Source: Emergomyces orientalis
Lineage: Eukaryota; Ascomycota; Eurotiomycetes; Onygenales; Ajellomycetaceae
NCBI GenBank assembly: GCA_002110485.1
Contig: MOWL01000001.1
Location: 372,001 to 436,000, forward strand
Direction of reading: 5' to 3'
Length of the DNA: 64,000 nucleotides
Shown here one piece after another: positions 11,771-24,013 of this stretch (position 1 is its first letter; the number at the start of each line of letters is the position of its first letter). The position numbers were made by a program, and so were the translations under genes. The notes below the pieces were generated by a model, which had not been told where the DNA came from, did no database searches, and saw only the letters and a list, made by a program, of their open reading frames with translations.

Positions 11771-12447
11771 TAGCTTATCTGATTGCGCAAGGTTCGATAG
11801 TGAAGATCTTGCATTTATTTATATACGCATTTAATGCTCTTTAGTCTATGATCCCTTGTTGAGCGTCTTCTTCGCACTTGGTTGGCGTGTATCATTTTCT
11901 GCCCTGGTGATGATCTTTTATTTAGAGCTGTGGACTTGTGTCTGTATATATATACATAGAATACCATCTCCAGGAGCTGTAGAGTCAAATACAACTCTCT
12001 CTACGCAACAATAACAGTCAAACAAGCCAAATTATCAGAGTTGTAGACTCCTTTCTAACACGTGATGCGGATTTTCTTTATTCCGACTCCCGCAGTTGTA
12101 CATCCAAGTTGACACCTCAAAAGATATGCAAGACAGCTTGGAGAGTAGGGTATTTTGATATTGAACACGGCAAAGCTGGCGAATCGAAGCTATGGGTAAT
12201 TTACTCTCAACCTGCTATCTATAGACCCGTTGACCATGACCATGAAGGGTTCTGTCTCAGACTCTCTGTGTTGTGGCTTCTTGCCCTTATTTTATCACCC
12301 CTCTTTGGCGTGAGACCAAGCAGGAAGACATCTTCGAACGCGAGAATAGTCCTCGAGTTACTTCTTTGCGTTTCGCGTTATAAATATATATCCCTTCTAA
12401 AGGTTAGGATACCCAGCATTTGGTTTGTTTTAGAAACCTAAAAGATT
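11771..12447. other. Intergenic region before the Far11 gene
   Basis: This holds the dolichyldiphosphatase 3' end and the promoter and leader of the Far11-type gene. A 110-codon frame (12109–12441) has no recognisable protein. Nothing else is seen. Confidence 0.55.
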
Positions 12448-15400
12448 ATGGATTCTCCGTCGAAATCTAGACGTGCCGATGGGCCGGAACACCATATTGT
12501 CCACGCAGATGAGATCGACCAGATGGGGACTGATATTTCTACAGTCCCCGATGATCAACTCATGCCGGACCTGGTAGAGGGGTTCAAAGCTGAACAGGCT
12601 CGCAAACCCAACCCCAACGACTTTCCTGGCCTTCCCCAACGCCATGGACGAGAGCCAGCGCGCCCAGAATTGCGCAGGGATACATCTGCGGCTGCTCCAC
12701 CACCGCCCATGAAGCCGCCACCCCCAGCACCTGTGCAGCAAAATATGGAGTCTCCAACGGATTCTCTAAGTCTAGCCCAGCTGCGGAAACTAGTCTACGA
12801 GATGCCCAGGCCGGAGCAGCCCTCGTACGCATTTGAATACGCCGACTGTCAACCATTTCCACAAGAAGTAGATGAATGGTTTCAGTACAATGAACCGGAT
12901 CGACTTATGCTACTAGGGTCCAAGGCCTCTTTTGACCAGAACTGGTCGGAGTTTTGCCAAAATCTTGCGAATCCCCCAGCCGTTTCTGAGGTTTTGTGGA
13001 TCGATGCCAGTGGGGAGACACGTGCGAGTTTTGCTTCGCGCATGATTAAGTCTCTCGATAATCCGGATTTGTTCACCCGTATTGAAGCCCTCGAAGTTGT
13101 TTGCTATATTATTACGGGCGCGTGGGCTGTTACGGCGGGAAAAGTTTCGGAAGATGCTCCGGCTGGGTTTTCGAGATTCAACTCCCTCGAGGAATGCCCA
13201 AAATCAAAGTCAATGCAAATCAAATGGATGGTAAATAATGTTTTACTTGTGCAACGATGTGGTGGAATTCCCATATTATTCGAGGCCATGAAGCGGATTT
13301 TTGAGAAGGACCAGTTAGTTAACCCAGCTATCCTAGGCACTTTTATATGTCCTTTTTTACCTCTTTATTTTTATTTTTATTTCTTTTTCCCCCTCCTTCT
13401 TTTGCTAATATACGGATGCTAGGCCAATAACAAACACGGATGTGAAATTTTTCCAAACAGAGAACGGAGCAGCTGCATATTATACGGCTCGTGAACGAGA
13501 AGCAAATCTCATTTTGACTGCTACATATCTAGTCGTAGAGGTTGCACGTAAACAGGAAGAATCGCACCCAGATCAAGCGGACTTAAAAAACGATATCGGT
13601 ACATTTTCGATCTTCCTATCTCCCAAAAGGTTTTAGATCATAGCTAACTCGTCTTTCTAAAGCTGCGTTAAAACCGAATATACTTGTTTTCCTAGTCGAA
13701 ATCATTGCTCGATTGCGCTGGGAAGATGCAGCCACTATCCCACTGACCAGAGTAAGTTTCAGTCCCAGTTCAATTCGAATTCCATATGCTAAATCTTTCT
13801 AGGTTATCTTGCTGCTCTGGAAATGTTTGTTACTCTTATTTGGAGGATCCGATAGCTTATCGCGAGTTAAAGTAAATCTTGAGCCTAAATATGGTGCTCT
13901 GGAAGATGTGTCAAAGTCTTCAAAATTGCCAGTACTTACTGCTTCTCCGCTCGATTATCACATTTTTCGACAGGAAATTACATCCAAATACCCAGCGTAC
14001 AATCCTCCGCCGCCGCTGGTACCCTTTGAGCTAGAAAACAATTCTATACTTCCTCCACTACCAAGCCATTCCAGCAGATATAACTCAGGGTCAACACTGT
14101 TTTCCGGTATTGGGCCTCCCTCGTTAAGTGGAAACGGGTCCATTCTTCACCAATCTGTGCACATCGCAACTCCTGCTCCGTCACCTCCACCGTCACCCAT
14201 GGGGCCAGGAGGCAAAGGGGGTAAAAAGCAAAATTATCAAACAAACCAACATTTCCCTTTCATGTATCCACCCCTTGACCAAACTAGCAATGATATCGGT
14301 GGGAAGGGAAGCAGTGAATTTCAGGATAGAGTTGTGGGTAAGAAATGGGAAGGAAGTGATGTGCCTGCCTCTATAATCGAGGCTGGTCAGCTGTTCTCCA
14401 GTCGAATGAAGATGACGAGAGCAATGCGTCAACTCTGGGAAGAGCGCGAGAGATTCCTTAAATATGATCGGGGCTGGGATGCCACAGAAGTCAATGATAA
14501 ACCGCCGGCTGAATGGCCGGATGATGTTGATTCGGACTCGGAGGAAACGAAACCGGAAAAGAAGAAACCTGACATAGACTTCCAACACGTCAAAGAATCT
14601 GATGACCCATATATCCAGGAACGATTAGATGCTGTCGAAGACTTCTATGTAAGTTTAATTTTTTTACTCCCCATTCATGGGCCTCCTAACTGACGTTGTG
14701 CATTTTTGTAGAGCCAAGCTTTTCCAAATCTGCAATCCATAGTCATAGTACTATTAAAGGAGATCTTAATAAACATTACCGAATCCGCGTCATTGCAGTC
14801 GAAAACTAATGGACAAAATGGTTACAGACAAAGGTGGGAGTTCTCGATTCTATGTTGATTGGCATTGTTCCGAAACGCTAATACTTTTTTTCTATTAGCC
14901 CCCCAAAGGCTTCCTTGTTCGACGATACGGCCGCGCCAAATTCCGCCTCTCATGATATAGAGCAGGGAGACGAGCACCATGATAGTGAAGAACTTGATGC
15001 TATTAGGCACCGAGAAATAACATCCAGTGCTATTTCAGGGTGCCTCTTACTCATGCTGAAATGGTTCAAGCGATCACGTATGTTTCAGTGCTGTATGTCG
15101 CTTGGGTCATAACTTTGCTAACATAATTCCCAGACATATTAAAATTCGAATACATGACTCAGCTCCTTCTTGATTCAAATTATCTTCCTCTCATATTGAA
15201 AATGTTCATACACCAGGAGATAGATAGAGCTGTTGCACAGAAAAATGATCGAGATGATCTGAGGTATGTCATCCGGAGCTGTATGTAACATAACAATTGG
15301 TGAATTGAATTGCTGATTTGATCTAGCTTCTTCCACTTTTGCCATGTCCATTCTAATCAACCACCGGAAATTGCGATCTCACCCGAGCCAGAGGAATCCG

Positions 15401-16167
15401 ACAGTGAGGATGATGCCGTTCCACCCCCAATTCTTCGTAATGCCCGCTCCCAGCAATCCGCACCAGATAACTTGGCTCGCCCACCATCACCTGAACAATT
15501 AGAATCCAATCCTCCCTCCCGCCCTCCACCCCTCCCTGAAGTCGATGAGTTAGGTTTTGCCAATGCACCTGTGCCAGCAGGGCCAATCACTACCTACTCC
15601 TTTCGAAACTTCTTCTCCTCCATCAATTTCTTGCACATAATGCAGAAAATTACCAGAGACAAAGCGCACAGGTGCCTACTACTTGTCCAATACAAATCAA
15701 GCAACATCCTACGCAAGGGGATCAAAGTCCCTGACCCACATCTTCGACTTTACACTCTCAAACTAGTGAAGTCACAGGTGCCCTATTGCGGCCGGAAATG
15801 GCGCCAGAGCCACATGCGTGTTATCACCGCCATATATCTATATTGTCGTCCGGAACTGCGCGACGACTGGCTGGCTGGAAGCGACGTGGATGCCGAAGTT
15901 GAAGAGTCACTGCCTATGGAACAAACGTTGCGCGGGCTCACCCACTGGTGGCATCTGCGCAAGTATAAAGATACGATGGCGTTTGAGGATGCGAACACGC
16001 TGATGGATGAGGAACGGGATTTCTTTGTGCGTGAGCTGGAAAGTATGGGATGGGGGATAACCGGCGATGAGATGGTGAATGCGGCTAGTGAGCAAGGTGA
16101 GCCGATTCCGGGGGTTAATGGGGCGGAATGGGGGGAGCCTGGGACGATGCAGCCAGAGAATTGGTGA
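12448..16167 (+). CDS. Far11/HAM-2 (STRIP1/2-type) STRIPAK scaffold subunit
   Basis: STRIP proteins scaffold the PP2A-containing STRIPAK complex; in fungi this controls hyphal fusion and sexual development (HAM-2, PRO22) and in yeast pheromone arrest and TORC2 signalling (Far11). Eight exons keep frame throughout: 12448–13313, 13423–13598, 13663–13751, 13803–14648, 14712–14833, 14899–15077, 15134–15263 and 15327–16167, for 1082 residues. After a Pro-rich N-terminus comes the N1221-type block (YADCQPFPQEVDEWFQYNE, LLGSKASFDQNW, FFQTENGAAAYYTAREREAN). The C-terminal DUF3402-type block follows (DKAHRCLLLVQYKSSNILRK, LKLVKSQVPYCGRKWRQSHM, ELRDDWLAG). The first intron uses a GTTAGT donor chosen because it alone keeps frame with the downstream exon. 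Product identity is secure; individual splice sites less so. Confidence 0.9.
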
Positions 16168-16817
16168 TCGAAATCACCCTTGTTGGGTTGCTCTTGGCTT
16201 CTATCCATGGTGCTTTTCGTTTGTGAGATTTGTGCTTTTATGTGGATTTATTTGTAGATGGTGTTTACCGTTGGACGGATTGTGGTTAGGAGAAGGAAAA
16301 TTGTTCAAAGGCCACCGACTTCTTCTCCTCTGTTATTTTTCTATCTTTTTCGCTTCCTATTTCTTGCGATTTTCCATGTTTTCCCCAATTGGCTTGTGTT
16401 CAGTTGAGTTTGATATCCAAGATTTTCACCGTTTCGTTTCTGATATACTTAATCCCAAAGTGTATGGGCCTTTTCTCCGTTCATATACTCTCTCTCGCAA
16501 TTATAAACCAATCGTTTAGTATTTAAGATCGAAAATCCTCATGGTAATACATGCTGCCAAGAGAATCAAAGGATGGGTGTCGAATTACCATCCTCGTCTT
16601 AACACCTTCTTTGTCCCCGTATACATTAGAGTATAAGTGCAATTACTGCGCCACATTAACGTATAGTACAGTACAATCAAGTGCTGTATTTATTCAAGGT
16701 GGCCCAGGCACATAGATAACTGATGGAGGTGGAAGGTTGGTTGATTGTACTATCTAGGGGGCGCAGCTTCTCTCATATAGGAGTGCGGGTCACGTGGTCT
16801 ACTAAGGGCATCCTAAA
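16168..16817. other. Intergenic region between convergent Far11 and Ldh2-family genes
   Basis: This is 3' flanking sequence of two convergent genes, T-rich after 16200. A long open frame continuing past the Far11 stop in another frame has no family-like content. No gene is called. Confidence 0.55.
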
Positions 16818-17897
16818 TCATATCCCATCCAGATGCGCAACCATCACCGCATCCGCCTCACGGTTCAACGCCTCAATTTCCGCTTGTATATAGGGGATTC
16901 CCTCTTTCCTCCGCTTCTGCGCAGTCAACAACTCAATTTCACCCGGGTAGTAAATCTTATCAACGCCTTCCATCCTTTTTCCGCCAACAACCCTCTGATA
17001 TAAGTAATCCATCCGCGTTTTAAACTCCTGCAATTCCATAAACAAGTCAGGTTTAATAGCCATGATGAAATGGCCCACATCAGCCTTCTTCGATGGGTCA
17101 TAAGGGCCCGTAACATGTCCCGCAAACGCGGAACCAGACAAAACTCCTGAAAATACATCCATCATAATCGCTAGCCCTGATCCCTTGGGGCCACCCATGG
17201 GTAACATCACCCCCTTCAAAGCTGCATCAGGATCGGTAGTTGGCGCCCCATTCTCATCTAACGCCCAGCCCTCCGGAATCTGCTCCCCTCGCCTTTGCGC
17301 TTTGTAAATTTTGCCTCTGGCCGCAACAGAAGGGGCCATGTCCAGAATAAATGGTACCCCCGATTTGCCGCCGGCAGGTGCCCCGCACGCGATTGGTGAA
17401 ACTCCCATGAGCTTCTCTCTCCCACCCCATGCGGGAAGTGCGGGCGAGGAATTCGTAAAGACGAGGCTCATCATATCTGCATCCACTGCCTGCTGGACAA
17501 ACGAGGCGGACATGCCAAAATGGTTAGAGTGCGTGACGGAGACCATGCCAATACCGTAGTCTTTCGCCATAGCGATCGCATGATCCACGGCTACTTGCGC
17601 GGCCACGAAGCCAAAGCCGTTCTGCCCATCTACTTGGGCGACAACGGGAGTTATATGTTTTACGGATGGGATGGCTGTGGGGTTTAGAACGCCCTGTCGG
17701 ATCCTGGTGAGGTAGGAAGGGATCCGATTTATGCCGTGGCTGTCGACGCCACGCAGATCAGCTTCAACTAGGCATTTTGCGACTGTCGCAGCATTCTGGG
17801 GAGGCACGCCGTATTTTTCAAGGAGGTTCCGGACGAAAATATCCGCAGCTGATGGTCCAACTAAGGTGGTTTGGGATTGGCGCTGGGGTAAGGCCAT
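16818..17897 (-). CDS. Ldh2/malate-dehydrogenase-2 family NAD(P)H-dependent oxidoreductase
   Basis: An intronless 359-residue protein of the Ldh2/MDH2 oxidoreductase family, whose members reduce 2-oxo or cyclic imino acids (L-malate/L-sulfolactate, ureidoglycolate, 2,3-diketogulonate, Delta1-piperideine-2-carboxylate). Diagnostic signatures are DSHGINRIPSY (residues 52–62), GFGFVAAQVAVDHAI, the HSNHFG motif with the catalytic-type histidine (His126), GVSPIACGAP and the GGPKGSGLA loop. The length is normal for the family and no break is seen. It is divergently transcribed from the amidase about 940 bp away and may share its promoter. The substrate cannot be read from the sequence. Confidence 0.9.
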   Translation of the reverse strand: MALPQRQSQTTLVGPSAADIFVRNLLEKYGVPPQNAATVAKCLVEADLRGVDSHGINRIPSYLTRIRQGVLNPTAIPSVKHITPVVAQVDGQNGFGFVAAQVAVDHAIAMAKDYGIGMVSVTHSNHFGMSASFVQQAVDADMMSLVFTNSSPALPAWGGREKLMGVSPIACGAPAGGKSGVPFILDMAPSVAARGKIYKAQRRGEQIPEGWALDENGAPTTDPDAALKGVMLPMGGPKGSGLAIMMDVFSGVLSGSAFAGHVTGPYDPSKKADVGHFIMAIKPDLFMELQEFKTRMDYLYQRVVGGKRMEGVDKIYYPGEIELLTAQKRRKEGIPYIQAEIEALNREADAVMVAHLDGI

Positions 17898-18839
17898 GCT
17901 GAGGCTTGTTATTGACGGTTGGATGATTATAAACCTTCTTTGCTTAGAAAATCACTTTCTATCTCCTAGTAAAAAGTATTTCCGCCTAATTAACTAGTAG
18001 TTGAGTGCCCCCAGGTCAGTTCTTGGTCCAATTGGCCATGCCCACCAGATAAGACGTAACCAGTGGGCTGAGGGCTGGAAACAAACATATGTACGGTAAT
18101 GCATACATACATGCATTTATGAAATAATACTACAATGTTAGTTTCTAGATATTTGGATATTGAAGATGTTCAAATTGTCTCGCACCTGTCAAAACATTTC
18201 TGGATTGGGATGGCGGGGCACGGTCCCGGCTAAATGTGGTTTTGCCGAATGCGGGGAAGCAAGAGCCGAAGGTGATAGGATAGTGATGTATGTACAGTAC
18301 ATACATTTACCAATACCTGGCTGCAAACTTGGAGCGGCGAAGAATGCTTAATATCATAGAACTTTTCTGAATTTATATTGGAGATAAACAGAAAATTCAT
18401 GGTTGGATATGTGATAAAATAGTATACTACTTACTTACTAGTAGTATTGGTTTCAATTATAACTGATTGGGTCGATCTGCGCGTTTTCACATTCTGCCCA
18501 TTGCCAGGCCAAATTGAAAAAAACCGTTTGAGAGGAATTGAGGGTGTTCTCGGCTCTCGCAACTTCCAACCTACATCCTGGACTGGCCTCATACCTCCAG
18601 CAAAGCACTGCATTATCAATATAAGCGCTAGGTGCCGATAGGTACAAAAATTAATATCCAGGTCTGTCTCAAAATGCCCACCTCTCTCCGCTTTCGTTGA
18701 AATTTAGCTCTCCAACCTTTGATAATTCCAACAATTACCAGCAATTATCCTGAGACCAAACCTTTTACTAAAGGCAGTGTTTACTATTCAAAAAAGCCTA
18801 CCTTTGGTTAATGTTCTGTGTCAAAGCCTAGAAGAAATT
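17898..18839. promoter_or_regulatory. Shared divergent promoter with GATA-type sites
   Basis: This 942-bp gap separates the start codons of the Ldh2-family gene and the amidase. On the plus strand I see four matches to the AreA/Nit2 nitrogen-regulator consensus HGATAR: around 18047–18053 (AGATAAG), 18273–18278, 18382–18387 and 18412–18417. About one or two would be expected by chance. Fungal acetamidases are classically AreA-regulated, so nitrogen control is plausible but inferred. Two ACTAGTAG copies are also present (17993–18000 and 18437–18444). Confidence 0.35.
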
Positions 18840-20921
18840 ATGGTGCATTGGAAAGAAATTGTCCGGGAGAAGCGCCGGAGCCAGGCGGAATCCATCCCTT
18901 CCACATGGCGATTACAATCCATTCCCGCCGATTTCGTCAATTCCATATATGTGATTGAATCTTGTGCTATTCTCTCCGACAAGGAGAAGAAAATCACAAA
19001 TTCCACTGATGCATCCCTGTTATTAAGCAAAATAGCCTCTAGGGAACTATCTAGTTTAGAGGTGACAACGGCGTTCTGCAAACGGGCTGCAATTGCACAG
19101 CAGTTAATCAACTGCTGCACGGAGATGTTCTTTGAACGTGCCTTGGAGCGCGCGAAAGAGCTTGATGGAGATTTGGCGAAGACGGGAAACGTGGTTGGGC
19201 CGTTGCATGGATTACCAATTTCGATCAAAGATGGATTTGAGATTGAGGGTGTGGATACCACAGTTGGTATGATTTTTTGTTTTGTTTTGGGAGTCATATT
19301 TATTATGTTGGTTGTACGCGGTTTGTATCATTCTATCAACTGACGTACAACTATTTAGGGTGGGCCGGTTTGATTGGGAAACAAGCTCAAAGATCCGGGA
19401 GCGTTGTTAAACTGCTGCTTTCTCTAGGGGCAGTGCTGTACGTTAAAACGAATATACCACAGTCACTTATGGTGCGTTTGCCTGTTCAGAGACATTCTCG
19501 TTGGTATGACGCTGACGTCTATCATAATAGATGTCGGATTCGTATAACCATGTATTCGGTCAATCCGTCAACGCATTCAATAAACATCTTATCTCAGGGG
19601 GAAGTTCAGGCGGCGAAGGTGCATTGGTTGGGGCTCAGGGAAGTATCATTGGTGTTGGGACAGATATTGGGGGTTCAATCCGAATTCCTGCCGCATTACA
19701 AGGGCTATACGGGTTGCTTCCTTCAATCGGACGCATACCATGGGAAAAATCTTCGTATGTATTCATATCTTTGCCAATGGGAAAGTTTTCGACTTGTAGT
19801 CATAACAATCTATAAATTTAGGATGACTCAAATCTATATCGTGCCGCCAGTAGCTGGTCCAATTAGCCATACTCTAGAAAATGTCGAAATATTCATGAAA
19901 GCTGTCCTTTCCTCACGCCCGTGGGAAACCGATCCGAGAGCATTACCCATACCATGGCGAGAAGACCTTATTAAGCCCCCCACAAGGCCGTTAAGAATTG
20001 CTTTCATTTTTGACGATGGGTTTGTGAAACCACAGCCTCCAATATCCCGAGCGTTGCATGAAACAGCTAGTAAATTCAAGGCAGCCGGGCACGAAGGTAA
20101 AGTTCCCCAGGATCCTTAGCAATTTATGTGAATGGCATTTAACAATTGGTAGTAATTGAATGGGACGCTGCGTCACACGATGAGGGGATCAATTTGTGGT
20201 TGAAAGCCGTAAAGGTCGATGGCGGAGAAGACTGTCGAAACATGTGTAAGTTGGCTGACGAGCCCCTTATTCAGGGTATGCTAGTTGGCGAGGAGCAGGA
20301 TAAACTGGACATCCGGCAGCGGCAGCAGGTAAGTTCACTCGAGCTCCATTTTTGTGGTCAATTACCATTACCGGTACCACGATAATTTTTCGCTTCCGTT
20401 GTACCTCTCGGATCCAGTTAACCCAAAACACAGCTCGAAGCGCAGAAAATTGCGTATAGGGAATCATACCTTTCCCACTGGAACAAAATCGGTATCGACG
20501 CATTGATAATGCCTGTCATGGCCTGGGTCAATTTCAAGCCACGCACTTGGGTTGAGAGCAAGCAGTTACTCGGCTACAGTGCGCTCTGGAACTTGCTCGA
20601 TTACGCAGCCCTGACTGTTCCCGTTACCAAGGTTGATCCTGTCATCGACGCACCGGACAGTGAGTGGATCGGGTACAAGGCACGAAATGAATCGGATGCT
20701 TTTAATCATCAGCAATGTGAGTTGTCCATCGATGTAGTTTTGTTTTGAGTCATTGTGATATGTATCATGGTTATAAACGTGTGTAGGGTGTTGTCGCTGA
20801 TTCGAGGAATATAGATAATGTAAACCTAGTCAAAGGCATGCCGGTTTCACTGCAGGTTGTGACAGGGAGATTTGGAGAAGAGAAGGCGATTTCGATCGCC
20901 AAGGTTATGGAGAGCCTGTGA
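18840..20921 (+). CDS. Amidase-signature enzyme, fungal acetamidase (AmdS) type
   Basis: Hydrolyses a carboxamide to acid and ammonia. Seven exons are proposed: 18840–19266, 19359–19471, 19531–19754, 19822–20096, 20153–20328, 20434–20733 and 20787–20921, giving 549 residues, normal for AmdS relatives. The Ser-cisSer-Lys triad is intact: Lys130 in PISIKDGF, Ser205/206 in GGSSGGEGA and Ser229 in DIGGSIRIP. Further fungal hallmarks are VKTNIPQSLM, YGLLPSIGRIPWE and VPPVAGPISHTLENVE. The last intron is awkward. The best-looking donor (GTGAGT at 20717) puts exon 7 out of frame, so I used a weaker in-frame donor (GTAGTT at 20734). An upstream in-frame ATG at 18777 would add 21 residues. The exact substrate is unknown. 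Confidence 0.85.
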
Positions 20922-21641
20922 AATATAGCGGATTGGATGCGGTGTACGAACACTCATCGTAGATTTAGGTCAGACAATCCTACTAAATCCTAGAATTTAC
21001 TCATTTCATTCATCCGTGTTTTGACCTGGGCGATGTCTGTTTTACGTGTATTTCACGGGGAACATTCACGTAAATATGGTTCCTAGTAGTAAGAGCAGAT
21101 ACATAAGAAATATTTGTAGTGTGTTCAGAATGGTCGTAGAACCTAGATGAATATCAACCGGGTACGGTTGGTTGTGGGAATGGACAGGCGAAGGTAGGAA
21201 AGACGGCTTAGGAAGTGAGTCGGTCAGATTTCAGGTGTGGTCTTGGTACTGGAAACACATACACCGAAGCAAAGACAAATGGGCTGATAAACCATCTATA
21301 GGTGAAAACAAACAATGGTAGAGAAACATAATAGAGGGATCACAGAGAATAAAAGACGAAAATACAATGGAAAATATGAGCTGGGTCAAGTTCTAAGTTA
21401 ACGCGAAAGAGTCAAACATTCAAAAAAGCCGAGAGGTTTGAACTTTGTCGTACCATAAAGAGAGAGGACGGATGAAGAACGGATATTGAGCAAACTGCAC
21501 GTAACTGGCCAGCGGGTGGGGGATGAATGCCGATAAATAGACATATAGAAAAAGCGGGGAGACGACTGAAAAGCAGAAAGAAGAAAAAGGAAGAGGAGAA
21601 ACAAAAGGCAGGATTTTATACAGGGAGAATACGTCTTTCCG

Positions 21642-21670
21642 AAATAAAATAAAATAAAATAAAAAAATAA
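21642..21670 (+). repeat. AAAAT pentanucleotide repeat
   Basis: Short run of AAAAT units followed by an A run, within gene-poor DNA. Confidence 0.7.
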
Positions 21671-22135
21671 CTGGAAAAAGGTCTGATCCGAGCAAAGCAT
21701 TGTGAAAAAAAGTTAAAAATAATAATTTGTGTATAAAACACAAATTTACATAAAGACGAAAGACGATCGTAAGGGAAAGCGCGATTTCGATTGACGGGGG
21801 GTCGATAATTCGTTAAATTATCGAGATCAGAGAGGTGAACTGATAAATTCGAGAAAAGAATAGAATCGTCTTGTATAAGCTAGGGATTTATTTTCGAACT
21901 AAGTACTCAGAGGCCAGTAAAATATGGTTGGTGCTCATGTTGGAAAAAGAGAATGGAGAACGGTGACTTGTATAGTGTAACATTTTACCAATTAAACGTT
22001 AATCCGTCAATTCTAGGTATGATGATGCTAGGGATACACATGGTATTTTTGTTTGCAACTTCGTTGACTTTATCTTCTTGGGTGCCCTAGAAATTCCGCT
22101 GACTTCGCGAAGCAACGACAGGATTCACGGTAAAA

Positions 22136-22282
22136 ATGGGCTTTTTCGAGATATTCTTGCAAGGCAGCGCTTGTCTTCAAATCGATCTCTCCAGCGCATA
22201 TTCCGCAGCTGTTTCAGCTCAAGGTCGTGCTGCCAACAAGCGCAGCACTGCTGGCTCCATGCGTACCTCCAAGGTCAGGTAG
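22136..22282 (+). CDS. Possible 48-residue small ORF
   Basis: An ATG at 22136 opens a short frame starting MGFFEIFLQGSACLQ and continuing with Ala/Ser-rich, then basic sequence (AANKRSTAGS) to TAG at 22280. Its composition is more protein-like than the neighbouring frames, and the sequence at the end (AGGTAGGGG) could also be a splice donor. No family is recognised and no downstream exon was found. It may be chance. Confidence 0.2.
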   Translation: MGFFEIFLQGSACLQIDLSSAYSAAVSAQGRAANKRSTAGSMRTSKVR

Positions 22283-22625
22283 GGGTGATTCTCACTTGGC
22301 CATATTAACCACTGCGGCTAAGTAGCGATGATTGAAATCCCAGGATATGGAGCGGGTTTGCAGGAAATCGGGCAAACTCCAGTGAAATTTCCCAGGAGAC
22401 CAAAGCGCGCATGAAAAAAGTCTAGTGGGCTTTCAGATTTGAGTACCACAACACGCAGCAGTATTATTGGTATCAAAATAAAAGCCTAACATTATTAACA
22501 ATATTTCGATAGTCAAGGGGAAATATGAGAGATTATCAGCAGCAGGACAGCAGGACTATTTCTGATGAATATCAGAGGGGAGATGGAGTGTGAGCTGATA
22601 GTGAATCATTCACTGAGCATCAATG

Positions 22626-22657
22626 AATAACAACAACATAAACAACAACAACATAAA
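22626..22657 (+). repeat. AAC-rich microsatellite
   Basis: Imperfect repeat of AACAACAACATA units in non-coding DNA. Confidence 0.6.
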
Positions 22658-23205
22658 AATGAATGATAGGGCAAAGAATGTATAATAGAATCAAATTTCT
22701 AGGTAGATTTCTCTTGCCGTCTTTCAGAGGGATCGTAGCATCTGAGCTCTGGCACAGGATCCTGATGACTCCAAAAGCAAAACAGAAACGAAAGAAAAAA
22801 ACTGAATGACTGAGAAAAAGAGGGTATGAAAGTAAATAGAAAGAATGTTTACCACACGATGTTTTATATTATCTTATTTCGCAACATGATATGATCCTCA
22901 TGGGTATTGTCAATACCACATAAACTTGAAAGGAAGAAGTCGTGAGGCTTGAAAGATGGAACGATGAAAATTTGATAGGGGTGAGGTTATATAGGCTGAT
23001 CCCGCCACGTGACATCACAATCACTCAAAGTTCTAGTTTCCTGGCAATGTATGAGTTACTAGTAGTACGTTATATATGCGGGACATTATAATTCTAACAG
23101 ATATCAAACATTTTTCTAGATTGCCAACACGCAGGACCTTAGCCAGCATCGGAACGGGATAAAGATCTCAATCCTTTTGCTCGTACAATCGCCTCGTGTA
23201 CAGCA

Positions 23206-24013
23206 TTGCCAATAACCATCTTTACAGACACGATGCTGAACGAAAAAAGCCGAAAGGCCCTATTGCAGGCAGCACGTTTCGACAGAGCAGATACAGCTCG
23301 GAAACCTCTAGAAGCTGGTGCAGCCATCGATCTGGCCCTGGTGAAGGCTGCAAAACATGATGCCCGAAAAGTAATGAAGATTCTCCGTAGCTGGCAAGGA
23401 GTCGATCCAAATGCCCAGGGTCCCGACAAGCATAATACCGCACTATCATGGGCGACACTGAGGGGCTACGTGGGAGTTTTGGAATTACAATTACAGCCAA
23501 AGATATCAATCTTAACGTCAAAGTCTTTAAAGGGCGAGTACCGCTAGCATTGGCGGCGGCGAACGGTATCATTGTTATTGTGGATCGCCTACTGAAACAC
23601 CCTAATATGCGTGAATAGCCTGGATGAATATGATCGTACACCACTCTGGGAGGCGGTTTTGACGGGAGATCCACGTGTAGTAGCAATACTATTCCCCAAT
23701 CATGCAAACCCAAACTTCGATGATCTTGGAGGCAGACCACCACTTGGCGAAGCTGGTTACAGAATAACAGCCCCAGCCTCACCCGGCAAATTAGTATGAA
23801 CCAAAATATTCTATGATCGTTGAACTGTTACTTGGCCACCCTGGGATTAAGGTAGATTTTATACGTGCTCACGTCCAGCGACTGTTTAATTTGTGTGCAA
23901 CAGAGGGCCACGCAGAAATAGTCAAGTTTGTTGTTTGCAAAAAGGGAATGGTAAAGTTCCTGGGGAAAAATATATACCCTGCTGTTTTTCACTTTCTCAC
24001 AACCGATTTTTAA
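23206..24013 (+). pseudogene. Decayed ankyrin-repeat protein gene
   Basis: Ankyrin-type repeats can be followed through this region, but only by changing frame at least three times. From 23206, KALLQAARFDRADTARKPLE and the HNTALSWATLRGYVGVLEL repeat are in one frame. From about 23490 to 23608, VPLALAAANGIIVIVDRLL and KHPNM are in a second. From about 23611, SLDEYDRTPLWEAVLTGDP returns to the first. From 23813, IVELLLGHPGIKVDF and LCATEGHAEIVKFV are in the third. No GT–AG pair of usable length explains the shifts, so this looks like a pseudogene. Ankyrin proteins expand and decay readily in filamentous fungi. Any partner domain is lost or was never here. Confidence 0.75.

Larger units (their letters stand above)
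20922..23205. other. Gene-poor 2.3-kb stretch, low-complexity and T/A-rich
   Basis: No convincing gene was found. Minus-strand frames at 21398–21743 are poly-Phe/Leu translations of a purine-rich strand. There are an AAAAT-type repeat (about 21642–21670) and an AACAAC-type repeat (about 22626–22657). A 48-codon frame at 22136–22282 is listed separately. Confidence 0.5.

Noticed and set aside
21398..21743. Overlapping minus-strand frames rich in Phe, Leu and Ser
   Set aside because: They follow from a purine-rich strand, lack domain-like sequence, and have no splice or promoter context.
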